This document shows positions 1 to 10,236 of a stretch of DNA of 64,000 nucleotides, piece by piece. The stretch covers positions 124,001 to 188,000 of the forward strand of contig NZ_VITA01000008.1 of the NCBI RefSeq assembly GCF_007827695.1, written 5' to 3'. Below the pieces are notes generated by a model. It worked only from the letters and a program-made list of their open reading frames with translations, was not told the DNA's origin and did not search any database. This DNA comes from Sinorhizobium medicae. GTDB taxonomy: Bacteria; Pseudomonadota; Alphaproteobacteria; Rhizobiales; Rhizobiaceae. Both the position numbers and the translations under genes were made by a program. The stretch's first letter is position 1; every line of letters begins with the position of its first letter.

Positions 1-137
1 TCGCGCTTGCCCGCACGGTCGGCTGGATTGCCCAGTGGAACGAAATGATCGAGGATCCGGAGCAGCGCATCGGCCGGCCGCGCCAGCTTTATGTCGGCGC
101 ACCGCTGCGCGACTATGTGCCGATCACCAAGCGCTGA
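1..137 (+). CDS. gltA: Citrate synthase, C-terminal fragment
   Basis: This is the last 44 residues of a gene that begins before the window. It reads in the third frame to a TGA at 135-137. The fragment contains [16 protein letters not shown] and ends DYVPITKR, which matches the C-terminal end of type II bacterial citrate synthases (oxaloacetate plus acetyl-CoA to citrate, TCA cycle entry, cytoplasm). It converges on lpxB, and the two genes are separated by a pair of palindromic repeats. Only the tail is visible, so catalytic residues cannot be checked. Confidence 0.85.
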   Translation, partial: ALARTVGWIAQWNEMIEDPEQRIGRPRQLYVGAPLRDYVPITKR

Positions 138-172
138 ACGGCGAACGCAGGCAACAAAAAGCCCCACCAACC

Positions 173-201
173 GTCATCCTCGGGCTTGACCCGAGGATGA
201 C
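173..201. repeat. Rhizobial palindromic repeat, intact copy
   Basis: Perfect inverted repeat: 12-base arms GTCATCCTCGGG (173-184) and CCCGAGGATGAC (190-201) around a CTTGA loop. Short palindromes of this form recur between genes in rhizobial genomes (RIME-like class). It lies 35 bases past the gltA stop and could also fold at the end of that transcript, although no T-run follows. The 185 bases between gltA and lpxB hold nothing else I can name. Confidence 0.75.
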
Positions 202-322
202 GCGAGGGGCGTCGCGGCACGTTCGCAAAACCTATGATTGCCTCGGCCGTTCGCAGTGCGGACCACCAGCCGATGGCTGCACGGACCGCCCCGTGCCGTT
301 CTCGTGCGCTACCCCACCACTC

Positions 323-351
323 GTCATCCTTTGGCTTGACCCGAGGATCCC
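323..351. repeat. Second copy of the palindromic repeat, overlapping the lpxB end
   Basis: Reads GTCATCCTTTGGCTTGACCCGAGGATCCC, matching the copy at 173-201 in 25 of 29 bases (changes in the left arm and the last bases). On the minus strand it supplies the last residues (SSGQAKG) and the TGA stop (324-326) of lpxB. The insertion therefore appears to have replaced the original lpxB terminus. Confidence 0.7.
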
Positions 352-1523
352 TTCCGCCCCGCTTGAATATAGGTCAAAACGATGTCCGCCGCCTTTTCGC
401 CTGGCGGACGATCCGTCTCCATTCGCTGCTGCACGAGCGCGAACCCGTCGAGCATCGCGCGTCGTTGAGGCGTGTCACAGGAAAGCCGCTCGAACCAGCG
501 CGTCAGGGAGGCCGGCCGTATCATCTTGTTGAAATATTCCGGAACGACCGGAAAATCCGCGATCAGGTTCGGAAGCGCTGCGGTCCAGATCCGGATGCGG
601 GAATGCAGGAGGCTTACGAGCCAGTCGGCAGAATAGGTGGAGACGACGGGAACGCCGGCGAGCGCCAGCTCGAGGATAACCGTACCCGATGCGGCTATGG
701 CCGCGTCGGCTTCGGCGAAAGCCTCCCATTTCCTTTCCGAAGTTACACTGATCGCGGGTTGCACCCTCCAGGAGGCCGTCATCGCCCTCACCCGTTCTTC
801 CTGCCGAGGCACAGTTGGCAGAAGGAAGCGGATGCCTTCGTTCCGATCAGCGAGTTCTTCGACTGTGTCGCGAAAGACAGGCAGCAGGCGGCTGATCTCG
901 CTTCCGCGTGAGCCGGGTAACAGGAGACAGGCGTTCGCCCCGCCCGGTTCCTGCGCCTGTTGCTTCAGCCGCTGGCGCTGCCGTACGGCAAGCACGTTGC
1001 TGTCCAATGCCAGCCTGTGACCGACATAGGTGGTCGGCGGGCCGCCGAGTTTCACCATCACGTCCGGTTCGAACGGCAGAACCGCCAGCACGTGATCCAC
1101 ATAAGCCCGCATGCGCGGCGCCCGTTCCGGCTTCCATGCCCAGACGCTCGGGCAGACATAATCGATCACCGGCAAGTCCGGCAGTGCGGCGCGGACGCGC
1201 TGCGCCACTCGGTGAGTGAAATCGGGGCTGTCGATTATAACCAGAGCATCCGGCCGCGCAGCGGTGATCGCGCTCGCGGTCTGTCGAATCCGCGCCAGGA
1301 GCTTGGGAAGATTTGCCAGGACCTGCGAGAAGCCCATGATCGAGAGTTCGGAATAGTCGAACAACGGCCGAAGCCCTTCGGCCTCGAGTGCCTCGCCGCC
1401 GATACCAACGAGTTCGACGGTACCGTCCGCCCGATCGCGCAGGGCCCGCACGAGGTCGGCGCCGAGCAGGTCGCCGGAAACTTCGCCGGCGATGACCGCC
1501 AGCCTGTAGGCTCTATCGGTCAT
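324..1523 (-). CDS. lpxB: Lipid-A-disaccharide synthase
   Basis: Joins UDP-2,3-diacylglucosamine to lipid X to form the lipid A disaccharide at the inner membrane (GT19 family). The 399-residue protein starts with the family N-terminus (AVIAGEVSGDLLGADL) and carries the conserved YVCPSVWAWKPERA and LLPGSRGSEI blocks and the C-terminal sugar-nucleotide region (SGTVILELALAGVP). Its ATG overlaps the lpxI stop as ATGA (1520-1523), so translation is probably coupled. It is the last gene of the lpxD-fabZ-lpxA-lpxI-lpxB run. The final seven or eight residues are encoded by a palindromic repeat and are not expected to be conserved. Confidence 0.95.
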   Translation of the reverse strand: MTDRAYRLAVIAGEVSGDLLGADLVRALRDRADGTVELVGIGGEALEAEGLRPLFDYSELSIMGFSQVLANLPKLLARIRQTASAITAARPDALVIIDSPDFTHRVAQRVRAALPDLPVIDYVCPSVWAWKPERAPRMRAYVDHVLAVLPFEPDVMVKLGGPPTTYVGHRLALDSNVLAVRQRQRLKQQAQEPGGANACLLLPGSRGSEISRLLPVFRDTVEELADRNEGIRFLLPTVPRQEERVRAMTASWRVQPAISVTSERKWEAFAEADAAIAASGTVILELALAGVPVVSTYSADWLVSLLHSRIRIWTAALPNLIADFPVVPEYFNKMIRPASLTRWFERLSCDTPQRRAMLDGFALVQQRMETDRPPGEKAADIVLTYIQAGRKGSSGQAKG

Positions 1524-2407
1524 TCCCGCTCCCTGCGGAGATTGCGCTCGATACCCAGTACAAACATACCGCTCCTGTCGGCCGCCTCCACAAGGCGTGT
1601 CCGCTCCAGAACCAGCGCGCGCCCCGCCTCGATGGCAATGCCCGCGAGGCCGGCTGCATGCGCTTCTGCAACGGTTGACGGACCGATCGAAGGCAGGTCC
1701 GCCCGCTCGTCCTGTTGCGGTTTGCAGAGCTTCACGAGAACACCGCGGCGGCGGACGGATATTCGCCCGTCTTTCCTGAGGTCGGAAACTCTCGCCAACA
1801 TGGCGTCCGTTCCTTCCGCGCCTTCAAGCGCCACAACCCTGCCGCCGACGGCGACGGCACCCTGGCCGACGTCGAGCGCACCCAGTGCATTTGCCGCGGC
1901 AATGCCTGCCCGGATGTCGCGCTGGTCCTCGTCCGTGGGTGCGTGCCTGCCAAGCGGACCGACATCCGCAAGAAGCCCAGGAACGACTTCGTGCGCACCG
2001 ATCACATGTGCGCCGCTCGCCTCGATCAGCTCGATCACCATGCGCAGGACCGCATCGTCACCACCGGACATCAGGGTGCGGAAAACGCGCGGCACCTTGG
2101 CCAGCGTCTTCAATGTAGGACGAATATCGCGCCACTCCGGACGCCGTCGCACTGCACCCGAAAGGACCACTCGATCGATCTTCTCGGCCTCGAAGGTGTG
2201 GCTGATTGCGGCAAAGTCCCCGATTGCGCAAACCGTATGGTCGAAGCCGGTCCAATCGGCATCGGCCTCCCGCGACAGCGCAATTATGAACGGGTTTTCC
2301 CCCTGACGGCGTGCCGCCTCGGCGACATGATGGGGAAGTGCACCGGCACCGGCAATGATGGCGAGCCTGCCTTTTGACTGCGGCAGGCGATGAATCGCCA
2401 CCGACAT
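1520..2407 (-). CDS. lpxI: UDP-2,3-diacylglucosamine pyrophosphatase, LpxI type
   Basis: Hydrolyses UDP-2,3-diacylglucosamine to lipid X and UMP, the step between LpxD and LpxB. Alphaproteobacteria use LpxI (former DUF1009) instead of LpxH, and no lpxH is seen here. The 295-residue protein opens with GRLAIIAGAGALPHHVAEAA and has the family features SGAVRRRPEW, GAHEVVPGLL and the late RTRLVEAADR segment. The start at 2407 overlaps the lpxA stop as TGATG. A longer reading frame upstream lies inside lpxA and is not used. The protein is followed directly by lpxB. Confidence 0.93.
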   Translation of the reverse strand: MSVAIHRLPQSKGRLAIIAGAGALPHHVAEAARRQGENPFIIALSREADADWTGFDHTVCAIGDFAAISHTFEAEKIDRVVLSGAVRRRPEWRDIRPTLKTLAKVPRVFRTLMSGGDDAVLRMVIELIEASGAHVIGAHEVVPGLLADVGPLGRHAPTDEDQRDIRAGIAAANALGALDVGQGAVAVGGRVVALEGAEGTDAMLARVSDLRKDGRISVRRRGVLVKLCKPQQDERADLPSIGPSTVAEAHAAGLAGIAIEAGRALVLERTRLVEAADRSGMFVLGIERNLRRERE

Positions 2408-3219
2408 CAGCCTTTGGCGCCGCGATTCGGCGACGACAGCGCGCGGTCGCTCTCGGCGGCGATAAAGTCCAGGATCTCTAGAGCCGGTGCGCAATCGAGA
2501 TACTCGTCGCGGATTGCGGCTGCGTTTGCACGGATCGAGCCATCCCCCTCGAAAATCTGCTTGTAGCACCGCCGAACCCGATGAATCGTCGAACGATCGA
2601 ACCCTGCGCGAGTCATCCCGACGACGTTGAGGCCGCTCAAGAGCCCGGGATTGCCGTTGAGCATCCCGTAGGGAATAACGTCATAGCTCACCGCGGACAG
2701 CCCGCCGATGAAGGCCTGCCGGCCGATACGGGTGAACTGGTGAACTGCCGAACCGCCGCCGAGGATGGCGCGGTCCGCAACGGTGACGTGCCCCGCAAGC
2801 ATGACATTGTTGGAGAGGATGATATTGTTTCCGAGGCGGCAATCATGCGCTACGTGCGAGTAGGCAAGGAAAAGATTGTTATCGCCGACAATCGTTGCAC
2901 CGCCATGCTCCACCGTGCCCGTATTCATGGTCACGCCTTCGCGGATGGTACAGTTCTCGCCGATCACCAGCGTGGTATTCAATGCGCTATGGTGCATGCT
3001 CTGCGAATCGCCGCCGATAACCGCTCCCGGAAAGATCTTCGTCCCCTTGCCGACGGTGGTACGGCCGATGACTGTGACGTGGCTCAGAATTTCGACTTCA
3101 TCGGCAAGAACGACATTCGGCCCGATATGGCAGAACGGGCCGATCTTAACGTTTTCGCCGATTACCGCCCCGCCCTCGATCGCCGAGGACGGATGGATCT
3201 TCGCACTTGATGCTATCAT
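2407..3219 (-). CDS. lpxA: UDP-N-acetylglucosamine 3-O-acyltransferase
   Basis: First enzyme of lipid A synthesis, moving a hydroxyacyl chain from acyl carrier protein to UDP-GlcNAc. The 270-residue protein is a left-handed beta-helix: hexapeptide repeats run from residue 5 to about 190 (for example [17 protein letters not shown]), followed by the helical C-terminal domain. SHVAHDC carries the expected catalytic His. It starts two bases after the fabZ stop and ends in a TGATG overlap with lpxI. Confidence 0.96.
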   Translation of the reverse strand: MIASSAKIHPSSAIEGGAVIGENVKIGPFCHIGPNVVLADEVEILSHVTVIGRTTVGKGTKIFPGAVIGGDSQSMHHSALNTTLVIGENCTIREGVTMNTGTVEHGGATIVGDNNLFLAYSHVAHDCRLGNNIILSNNVMLAGHVTVADRAILGGGSAVHQFTRIGRQAFIGGLSAVSYDVIPYGMLNGNPGLLSGLNVVGMTRAGFDRSTIHRVRRCYKQIFEGDGSIRANAAAIRDEYLDCAPALEILDFIAAESDRALSSPNRGAKG

Positions 3220-3221
3220 TC

Positions 3222-3686
3222 TCAGACGTCTTCCTTGCTGACAATCATCGCGCCGATATCAGCTTCGGCGACGAGTTGCCCGTCAACTTTTGCATCACAG
3301 TGAAACTTCCAGATATTGCCGCGCTGCTTTTGCTTTACGACATGAAATTCTACCCGGTCTCCCGGTACGACGGGCTTGCGGAAGCGGGCGTTGTCGATCG
3401 TCATGAAATATACGAGATTGCTTCCGCCCCCCGTCTTGCGGGCACAGATCGCGCCGGCCGTCTGCGCCATGCCTTCGATCAAAAGGACGCCCGGCATGAT
3501 CGGCTTCTCGGGGAAGTGGCCCGTGAAATGCGGCTCATTGGCCGTCACGTTCTTGATCCCGATGGCCGAATTGTCGCTATCGATCTCGATGATGCGATCC
3601 ACGAGCAAGAAGGGATAACGATGGGGAAGAAGCTTCAGGATTTCCTGTATGTCCGCGGTTCCGAGGACCGTTGCAGCTTCATTCAT
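3222..3686 (-). CDS. fabZ: 3-hydroxyacyl-[acyl-carrier-protein] dehydratase
   Basis: Dehydrates 3-hydroxyacyl-ACP in fatty acid elongation and competes with LpxA and LpxD for hydroxyacyl-ACP. The hot-dog fold signature is present: [13 protein letters not shown], then [23 protein letters not shown] with the catalytic His and Glu. I place the start at ATG 3686 (MNEAATV), with the AAGAAGG Shine-Dalgarno nine bases upstream; a GTG at 3695 is possible but has no spacer. The start overlaps the last eight bases of lpxD, which suggests coupled translation. Confidence 0.95.
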   Translation of the reverse strand: MNEAATVLGTADIQEILKLLPHRYPFLLVDRIIEIDSDNSAIGIKNVTANEPHFTGHFPEKPIMPGVLLIEGMAQTAGAICARKTGGGSNLVYFMTIDNARFRKPVVPGDRVEFHVVKQKQRGNIWKFHCDAKVDGQLVAEADIGAMIVSKEDV

Positions 3687-4743
3687 CCTTGCCACCCTTC
3701 TTCTTCTGCCTCTCGCTCGACCTCAGCGCCATTTCAGCGACATCGCGGAGAAAGTCGCGCATCGGCCGCGCCGGAATACCGCCGTAGCGTTCGCCGGCCG
3801 GCACATCGCTTGCCACGCCACTCATTGCTGCGATCTGCGCACCACTTCCGATGCTGGTATGCCCGTTGACCCCGACGCCTCCGCCGATCATCACTCCGTC
3901 GCCGATCTGGGCGCTGCCGGCAATGCCGACCTGACTGACGATGCCGCAATAGCGGCCAATGCGCACGTTGTGGCCGATCTGCACGAGATTGTCGATCTTC
4001 GTCCCCTCGCCGATCACCGTGTCGTCCATGGTGCCACGATCGATCGTCGTGTTGGCACCGATCTCAACGTGATCCTGTATGATCACCCGTCCGACCTGGA
4101 CGATTTTGATCATCCCGCCCGTCGGACCAGGCGCATAGCCGAACCCGTCCTGGCCGACGCGCGTTCCAGGGTGAATGATGACGTTGTTGCCGATCAGCGC
4201 GCAAAGAATGCTCACACCCGCGGAGATGGTGCAATCGCGGCCGATCCGCACACCGGGTCCTATCATGGCGCCCGCAGCGATTCGCGTGCCGCTTCCGATT
4301 TCAGCGCCGGCACCGATCACCGCCATCGGCTCGACCTCTACGCCTGCCTCCAGGCGCGCCGTGGAATCGACGAAGGCTCCCGGAGATACGCCTCTCTCAC
4401 TCGTATTATAGGATGGCCGCATGGCCCTTTCATGAAGCAAGGTGCCTGCAAGCGCAAAGGCGGTATGCGGCTTCGCGGTCAATAATACGGGAATGGTATC
4501 GGGAACGAGCGACGATATCGCCTTGTCGCAGATGATCGCAGTGGCGCTGCAGGTCTGCAATTCCTCGCGGCTTTTGCGCGACAGCATGTAACAGACGTCG
4601 CCGGCCTTGGCGCGATAGACCGGCGCGACCGCACGCACTGCGCGGTCGGCGGCGGTAGCATCCAGCAATTCCGCCCCAATCTGATCCGCAAGGTCGCCCA
4701 AACGAATCCCGTCATGGGGCGGGAAAAACCAATTCTTTTCCAT
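3679..4743 (-). CDS. lpxD: UDP-3-O-(3-hydroxyacyl)glucosamine N-acyltransferase
   Basis: Adds the amide-linked hydroxyacyl chain in the third step of lipid A synthesis. The 354-residue protein has an N-terminal uridine-binding domain (about residues 1-100), then hexapeptide repeats, with the catalytic His in [11 protein letters not shown], and a lysine-rich end ([12 protein letters not shown]). Start ATG 4743 (MEKNWFFPP) has GGAG five bases upstream; further upstream in-frame codons run into bamA. It follows bamA by 43 bases with no skp/ompH between them, the arrangement seen in rhizobia. Confidence 0.95.
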   Translation of the reverse strand: MEKNWFFPPHDGIRLGDLADQIGAELLDATAADRAVRAVAPVYRAKAGDVCYMLSRKSREELQTCSATAIICDKAISSLVPDTIPVLLTAKPHTAFALAGTLLHERAMRPSYNTSERGVSPGAFVDSTARLEAGVEVEPMAVIGAGAEIGSGTRIAAGAMIGPGVRIGRDCTISAGVSILCALIGNNVIIHPGTRVGQDGFGYAPGPTGGMIKIVQVGRVIIQDHVEIGANTTIDRGTMDDTVIGEGTKIDNLVQIGHNVRIGRYCGIVSQVGIAGSAQIGDGVMIGGGVGVNGHTSIGSGAQIAAMSGVASDVPAGERYGGIPARPMRDFLRDVAEMALRSSERQKKKGGKDE

Positions 4744-4786
4744 GGACACTCCAGAACGATTTTCTGGCAGTTCTGGACTGCTCTTA

Positions 4787-7120
4787 TCAGAACGACGAGT
4801 TGATTCCGAACTTGAAGTTCTGAATTTCGTCGAAGTCTTCCTTTGCAACCGGCACCGCGTAGTCGACACGCAACGGACCGAAGGGCGAAGCCCAGATCAA
4901 GCTGACACCCACGGAGGCACGCAGCGAGGCGTCGTTCCCGCGGACTGATTCACCCGGACCGGTCAGCTCCAGATCGTTGTCATAGAGGGTGCCTGCGTCG
5001 ACAAAGAGCGCGCCGCGGAAGCCGCTGTCACGCGGAAGACCCGGCAGCGGGAACGTCGCTTCCGCAGATGCCGTGAAATAGGTCGTGCCGCCCAAAGCGT
5101 CGCCATTGTTGACACGCGGGCCTACGCCGTTGCGCTCGAAGCCGCGAATATCGTTGCTGCCCAGCTGGAACTGATCGAAAACCTCCAGCGTACCGGATGT
5201 TTTGAACAGGTGGCCGGCGCTACCGGCGAGCGATCCGATAATGTCGGCCTCGTCGTGCAGCGTGTAGTACCATTTGGCCTTACCGGTCAGCTTGTAGAAG
5301 TCCGACGTGCCGCCGAGGCCGGCAAATTCCTGCGTCACCGAGGCGAGAATGCCCTCATGCGGCAGCTGCGCATCGTCCAGCGTGTTGTAGGTGATCGACT
5401 GCGAGATGGACGAACGTGTCCAGGTGCCACCGTCCACGACACGGTCATAAGGCGACGAGAGTTCGTCCGTGTCGCCGAAATATTCCAGCTCCGTATAGTT
5501 GTAACGCAGCGTTGTCGAAAGGTTTTCAGTGATCGGCGCCGTCACGCGCAGGCTGAAGCCCTGATCATTGTAGCTGTAATTGTCGTCGTCGAAGTCGTTT
5601 TCGTTCTTGAAGAGATCGAAGCCCGCCGCGAGGCGATAGCCGAGGAAATAGGGCTCGGTGAACGAAACATTGTAGGTCTGGCTGTCTTCGCCCTTACCGG
5701 CGGCAAGTCGGATATACTGGCCGCGACCAAGGAAGTTCTTCTCCTCGATCGAAGCCTCAACGAGGAAGCCGCCGCCGTCGCCGGCGGAATAGCCGGCGCC
5801 GATGCCGAACGAACCGGTCGACTGATCCTGCACATCGACGACGATGATGACACGGTCAGCTGCACTGCCGGGCGTCGTCGAAATGTTCACCGACGAGAAA
5901 TAGCCGAGCGCTTCCAGGCGACGCTTGGCGCGCGCGACCATTTCCTGGTTGAAGGCGTCGCCCTCGCCGACATCGAATTCGCGCCGGATGACGTAATCAC
6001 GCGTGCGCGTGTTGCCGCGTATCTCGATGCGCTCGACATAGGCCCGCTCGCCCTGATCCACGAGATAATCGACGGCAATCGTGTGATTGGCGAGATCGCG
6101 GTTGCCGCGCGGCGTGACGCGGGCAAAGGGATAGCCCTCCGACGCGACGCGCTTCGAAATCTCGCTCATCGTGCTCTGAATGTCCTTGGCCTTATACACC
6201 GAGCCTTCGTGGCTCTGAACAAGTCCCCTCAACTCTTCGGCATCGACGCCTTCAACAGTCGATTCGATATTGACCGGACCGAAGTCATAGCGAGGACCTT
6301 CCTCGACCGTAATCGTGACCGTGTATTCGTTGGTTGCCTCGTTGAGCGCAGCCTCGGACGAGACGACCTGGAAATCCGCGAAGCCGCGATTGTAGTAGAA
6401 CTGGCGCAGCAATTCCTCGTCGGCCCGCAGCTTGTCCGGATTGTAGACGTCCTTGCGCGTAAGGAACGAGAAGATGCCCGATTCCTTGGTCGCGATTACC
6501 GACTGCAGGCGGCCGTCGCTATAGGCCTCGTTACCTACGAAATTGATCTGGGTGATCTTCGTGCGCTCGCCTTCGTTGATGACGAAGGCAAGATTGACGC
6601 GCCCTTCGGCAATCGGAACGACCTGGGTCGTCACCGTTACATCGCTGCGGCCGATGGCCGAATAAGCGTCCCGGATAGCCTGAATGTCGGTTTCGACGGT
6701 AGCTTCGCTATAGGGGCCGAGCGGCTGGGTCCGGACGATACCCTGGAGCTTATCGTCCTTGATCTTGCGGTTGCCGTTGAAGACGACCTGATTGACGAGC
6801 TGGTTCTCACTGACGGAGACGACAAGCGATCCTCCGGAAACCGTAATGCTGACATCGGAGAAATAGCCGGTCGCATAGAGGCGCTTCACGGATGCGTCGA
6901 TGTCGGCATTGCTGAAGCTCTTGCCGGGTACGATGGTGATGTTCGCGCGAACGGTTTCCGCGCTGACCCGCGTCGCACCGCGCACCTCAACACGATTGAT
7001 GACCGCGGCCTGCGCGACTGAGGTGCTGGCAACAAGCCCAACCCCGGTACCCGTGGCGACCATGCTTGCTGACAGCGCAAACGCCGACACCGCGTTCAAA
7101 AACCTTGAACCAGCTTTCAT
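4787..7120 (-). CDS. bamA: Outer membrane protein assembly factor BamA
   Basis: Omp85-family core of the beta-barrel assembly machine in the outer membrane. The 777-residue precursor has a signal peptide (about residues 1-38, ending SVAQA), five POTRA repeats (about 39-430; the first begins [18 protein letters not shown]) and a C-terminal 16-strand barrel. The barrel includes the region around [10 protein letters not shown], close to the VRGF-like loop, and the last residue is Phe as expected of an outer-membrane barrel. It lies 43 bases upstream of lpxD and 248 bases after rseP, so it probably also has its own promoter. Confidence 0.96.
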   Translation of the reverse strand: MKAGSRFLNAVSAFALSASMVATGTGVGLVASTSVAQAAVINRVEVRGATRVSAETVRANITIVPGKSFSNADIDASVKRLYATGYFSDVSITVSGGSLVVSVSENQLVNQVVFNGNRKIKDDKLQGIVRTQPLGPYSEATVETDIQAIRDAYSAIGRSDVTVTTQVVPIAEGRVNLAFVINEGERTKITQINFVGNEAYSDGRLQSVIATKESGIFSFLTRKDVYNPDKLRADEELLRQFYYNRGFADFQVVSSEAALNEATNEYTVTITVEEGPRYDFGPVNIESTVEGVDAEELRGLVQSHEGSVYKAKDIQSTMSEISKRVASEGYPFARVTPRGNRDLANHTIAVDYLVDQGERAYVERIEIRGNTRTRDYVIRREFDVGEGDAFNQEMVARAKRRLEALGYFSSVNISTTPGSAADRVIIVVDVQDQSTGSFGIGAGYSAGDGGGFLVEASIEEKNFLGRGQYIRLAAGKGEDSQTYNVSFTEPYFLGYRLAAGFDLFKNENDFDDDNYSYNDQGFSLRVTAPITENLSTTLRYNYTELEYFGDTDELSSPYDRVVDGGTWTRSSISQSITYNTLDDAQLPHEGILASVTQEFAGLGGTSDFYKLTGKAKWYYTLHDEADIIGSLAGSAGHLFKTSGTLEVFDQFQLGSNDIRGFERNGVGPRVNNGDALGGTTYFTASAEATFPLPGLPRDSGFRGALFVDAGTLYDNDLELTGPGESVRGNDASLRASVGVSLIWASPFGPLRVDYAVPVAKEDFDEIQNFKFGINSSF

Positions 7121-7368
7121 GTCAAAATCTTACCTTTTCCCAACGTCCCGCGGCAATTTCGTGCCGACTCCGGTCACGGTTGCCGTTTTAACCGCTTTTC
7201 CCATACAAGCAAGTCAGCTCGTTAATTTCTGTTTACTTCAATTGCAACCGTGGCTTAACAGCCACTACGGCGTCTTATTATCGTAAACAAACTGTTACTG
7301 AGCAGCCCGGCGAAACTCACTTGCTCCCCGAATCCTTAACTATTCCGCTCCCACCCAAGGCTCCGCTC
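7121..7368 (-). promoter_or_regulatory. bamA leader region
   Basis: 248-base gap between rseP and bamA, more AT-rich than its surroundings. On the minus strand TTGCAA, a 17-base spacer and TAACGA (about 7217-7245) would make a plausible sigma-70 promoter for bamA. A small hairpin GTGGCT-TAAC-AGCCAC lies at 7250-7265 and could end rseP transcription or act in the leader. No T-run follows it. No gene is seen in the gap. Confidence 0.35.
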
Positions 7369-8493
7369 CTATCCGAAGAGCCAGTTGATATCGTTCCAGG
7401 CCGCAAAAACCGTCAGCATGAGCACCATGGCAAAGCCGATGCGAAATGCGAGATCCTGGGCGGCGGGACCCACCGGCCTGCCGCGCAACGCTTCGACGGC
7501 ATAGAACATCAGGTGGCCGCCATCAAGCACCGGCACGGGCATGAGATTAAGCAATCCAATGGAAACCGAAAGCACGGCCGCGAAATTCAGCACCTCGGCA
7601 ATGCCGAGCTTCGCCATCTGGCCGGACATCTGCGCGATACGAATCGGTCCGCCGACCTGGTCGGCGCTCATGCGGCCGACAAAGAGATTCGAGAGATAGT
7701 CGAGCGTGCCGGTTACGATTCGCCAGCTCTGCAGTGCCCCTTGTCCCACGGCCTCCACAGGTCCGTAGGTCTCGACCCGGAAATTGCCGGCCTCCTGGTT
7801 CGTGCCGATGCCGATCTTGCCCTCTTCCATTTTATTGCCAAGGGGATCGACGGATTCGGTGCGCTGCGGCACCATCGGCACGTCGATCGCAGCGCCCTCG
7901 CGCTCGATTCGAACGGTGATCGGCAGTTCGGGGCGGACGCTCACATATCGGCGCACGTCGTCAAAGGTAGCGATCGGCTCTCCGTCGATCGACAACAGCC
8001 TGTCTCCGGGCAGGACCCCTGCCTTTTCCGCGGCACTGCCCGGCGCGACGAAAGCGACGACGGGATCGGCGACGGCACGGCCGTAAATGGAAAAGAGGAC
8101 GGCGAAGATCGCAATTGCCAGAAGAAAGTTCGCGATCGGCCCGGCCGCGACAGTCGCCGCGCGCTTCCAGAGCTTTGCGCCCAGGAATGTCCGGCCACGC
8201 TCTTCCGGCGCGATCGTTTCGAGCCGCCGGTAGTCGGGCGTGCTCGCGGCGTCTTCGTCGCCGAAGAACTTCACATAGCCGCCGAGCGGGATCGCACAGA
8301 ATTTCCAGCGGGTGCCGTGACGGTCGGTCCAGCCGAAGAGTTCGGGTCCGAAGCCAACGGAAAAGGCCAGGATGCGAATGCCCGACCAGCGGCCCACCAG
8401 GTAGTGTCCCATCTCGTGAACGAAGACCAGCAACGTCAGGAGGAACAGGAACGTGGGGATCGTGTACTGAAGATTGTCAAGCAGAAGGCTCAT
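7369..8493 (-). CDS. rseP: Site-2 protease, RseP/MmpA family
   Basis: Intramembrane zinc metalloprotease that cleaves membrane-bound anti-sigma factors or other single-pass proteins. The 374-residue protein has the active-site HEMGH motif at residues 26-30 in the first membrane helix, a periplasmic PDZ domain (about residues 120-200, with APGSAAEKAGVLPGDRL) and the second metal-ligand motif MPVPVLDGG near the C-terminal helices. Start ATG 8493 has AGGA six bases upstream, favouring it over the ATG at 8499. It lies between cdsA and bamA, its usual position in alphaproteobacteria. Confidence 0.94.
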   Translation of the reverse strand: MSLLLDNLQYTIPTFLFLLTLLVFVHEMGHYLVGRWSGIRILAFSVGFGPELFGWTDRHGTRWKFCAIPLGGYVKFFGDEDAASTPDYRRLETIAPEERGRTFLGAKLWKRAATVAAGPIANFLLAIAIFAVLFSIYGRAVADPVVAFVAPGSAAEKAGVLPGDRLLSIDGEPIATFDDVRRYVSVRPELPITVRIEREGAAIDVPMVPQRTESVDPLGNKMEEGKIGIGTNQEAGNFRVETYGPVEAVGQGALQSWRIVTGTLDYLSNLFVGRMSADQVGGPIRIAQMSGQMAKLGIAEVLNFAAVLSVSIGLLNLMPVPVLDGGHLMFYAVEALRGRPVGPAAQDLAFRIGFAMVLMLTVFAAWNDINWLFG

Positions 8494-8623
8494 AGTCATT
8501 CCTAACGCGTCCGCTGCCACGTCCGCCTGTTCAATTTGCAAGGTAGAGGTCGCGCAGCCATCGTTCGCATGGCCACATGATAGTCCCGTTTCGCGCTCGA
8601 TATAAGGACTACACCTTTCGCCT

Positions 8624-9457
8624 TCAAAGACCCAGCAGAACCGAGCCGAATCCGACCTCGCGGCCGCCCGCCACCAGAAGTTGTCCAAGTACCAGACCCA
8701 GCGCGGCAATGCAGGCGAATATCAATCCGTCGACCCGGTCCATGACACCACCATGGCCCGGGATCAGCCTGCTCGAGTCCTTGACGCCGAAGCGGCGCTT
8801 GACGAAGGACTCGAAAAGGTCACCTGTCTGACTTGCGACGGACAGGACCAGCGCGATGACCGGAATGCGCAAATCCTCGAGTGAAAAATGAGCCATGAAA
8901 ACGGCAACACCCGCAAAAACGCCGAAAATCGCCCCGCCGATTGCGCCCGACCAGGTCTTGCCCGGGGAGATAGCCGGAGCCAGCTTGGGTCCGCCGATCG
9001 CGCGTCCGGTGAAGTAGGCGAAAATATCCGTGGCCCATACGACGGCGAACACGAACAGCATCGCCGTCAGCCCGAGATAATCCGCCCCACGGATCGCCGC
9101 GAGCGAAATGCTCGTCAGGCCCGCATAGACGATCCCTCCCGGCAGCCACCAGCTGGTGCCCTTTGTCAGTACCCAAAGCGATGTCGCGAGCACGCATATG
9201 GCAAGGCCAGGAAGGCTGACATGCATATAATCGAAAAGAACGAGCCCCGCGATCACCACCTGCGCCAGCCAGCCAAGGGCATTGCCCTGAAAATCCTGCT
9301 CCGGCAGCTTTGTGATGGTGGACCACTCATAGTAGACGAGGAGACCGATCGCGACGGAGAGGAGTCGGAATGCGAAGTCGCCGACCCAGGTCGCAGCAAG
9401 AACCGCCGCAGCGAGAACTACGCCTGAAGCGATGCGAAGTTTGAGTTCCGCCTGCAT
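8624..9457 (-). CDS. cdsA: Phosphatidate cytidylyltransferase
   Basis: Makes CDP-diacylglycerol from phosphatidate and CTP, the precursor of all membrane phospholipids. The 277-residue protein is hydrophobic with about eight membrane helices. It carries the CDP-DAG synthase signature SFVKRRFGVKDSSRLIPGHG followed by GVMDRVD near the C-terminus. Its ATG overlaps the uppS stop as TGATG (9455-9459). The gap to rseP is 130 bases. A dxr gene often sits in this position in related gammaproteobacterial clusters but is absent here. Confidence 0.95.
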   Translation of the reverse strand: MQAELKLRIASGVVLAAAVLAATWVGDFAFRLLSVAIGLLVYYEWSTITKLPEQDFQGNALGWLAQVVIAGLVLFDYMHVSLPGLAICVLATSLWVLTKGTSWWLPGGIVYAGLTSISLAAIRGADYLGLTAMLFVFAVVWATDIFAYFTGRAIGGPKLAPAISPGKTWSGAIGGAIFGVFAGVAVFMAHFSLEDLRIPVIALVLSVASQTGDLFESFVKRRFGVKDSSRLIPGHGGVMDRVDGLIFACIAALGLVLGQLLVAGGREVGFGSVLLGL

Positions 9458-10215
9458 CAGGAGCCGACCGCCAGAGTCGGTTGCGCCAAACCACCGAAAC
9501 GGCGCTCTCGGCAGGCATATTGTTCGATCGCCGCGAGAAACGTCTCGCGCGTGAAATCCGGCCAGAGTTCCGGAATGAACAGCAATTCGGAGTAGGCGCC
9601 CTGCCACAGGAGAAAGTTGGAGAGGCGCTCCTCGCCGCTCGTCCGGATTATGAGATCGGGATCCGGAACCCCCGCCGTGTCGATCGTTGCCGAGATTCTT
9701 TCGGGGGTGATCTCATCCGGCCGGAGACGACCGGCGGCGACGTGTTCCGCCAGATGGCGCATGGCCCTCGCCAGCTCGTCCCTGGCGCCGTAATTGAATG
9801 CAATGATGACCGTGATGCCGCTATTGGCGATCGTCGTCTCCTCCGCTTCGATGAGCAGCGGCAGGATATCTCCGCTCAGATTCGAGCGGTCTCCGATGAC
9901 CCGTATGCGGACATTCTCACGGTGGAGATCGGCGAGGTCCCGGCGGATGAAAGCCTTGAGCAGGCCCATGAGATCGCTGACTTCGTTTTCGGGCCTGTTC
10001 CAGTTCTCCGACGAGAAAGCGAACAGCGTCAGATATCGGATGCCTAACTCAGCAGCCGTCTTCACCGCGCCACGGACCGCCTCGACGCCCTTGCGGTGCC
10101 CCATGGTGCGCGGCAGTCCGCGCGCATTCGCCCAGCGACCGTTGCCGTCCATGATGATGGCGACGTGCGCCGGCACGTTTGCGGGATTGAATTCTTGCAT
10201 GGGCTGTCCGGACAA
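9457..10215 (-). CDS. uppS: Isoprenyl transferase (undecaprenyl diphosphate synthase)
   Basis: Condenses isopentenyl diphosphate onto farnesyl diphosphate to form the C55 carrier lipid used for peptidoglycan and polysaccharides. The cis-prenyltransferase motifs are [13 protein letters not shown] (catalytic Asp), [16 protein letters not shown] and a C-terminal [15 protein letters not shown] block. Two starts are possible. TTG at 10215 has AGGTGAG five bases upstream and gives 252 residues. ATG at 10200 (MQEFNPAN) gives the more usual 247 residues but has no nearby ribosome site. I use the TTG because of the Shine-Dalgarno, with moderate certainty. Confidence 0.93.
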   Translation of the reverse strand: MSGQPMQEFNPANVPAHVAIIMDGNGRWANARGLPRTMGHRKGVEAVRGAVKTAAELGIRYLTLFAFSSENWNRPENEVSDLMGLLKAFIRRDLADLHRENVRIRVIGDRSNLSGDILPLLIEAEETTIANSGITVIIAFNYGARDELARAMRHLAEHVAAGRLRPDEITPERISATIDTAGVPDPDLIIRTSGEERLSNFLLWQGAYSELLFIPELWPDFTRETFLAAIEQYACRERRFGGLAQPTLAVGS

Positions 10216-10236
10216 TAAGACTCACCTATCCGCAGG

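Noticed and set aside
5210-7021. 603-codon open frame on the plus strand opposite bamA
   Set aside because: It lies wholly antisense to bamA in a GC-rich genome where codon bias opens long antisense frames; its product has no recognisable domain.
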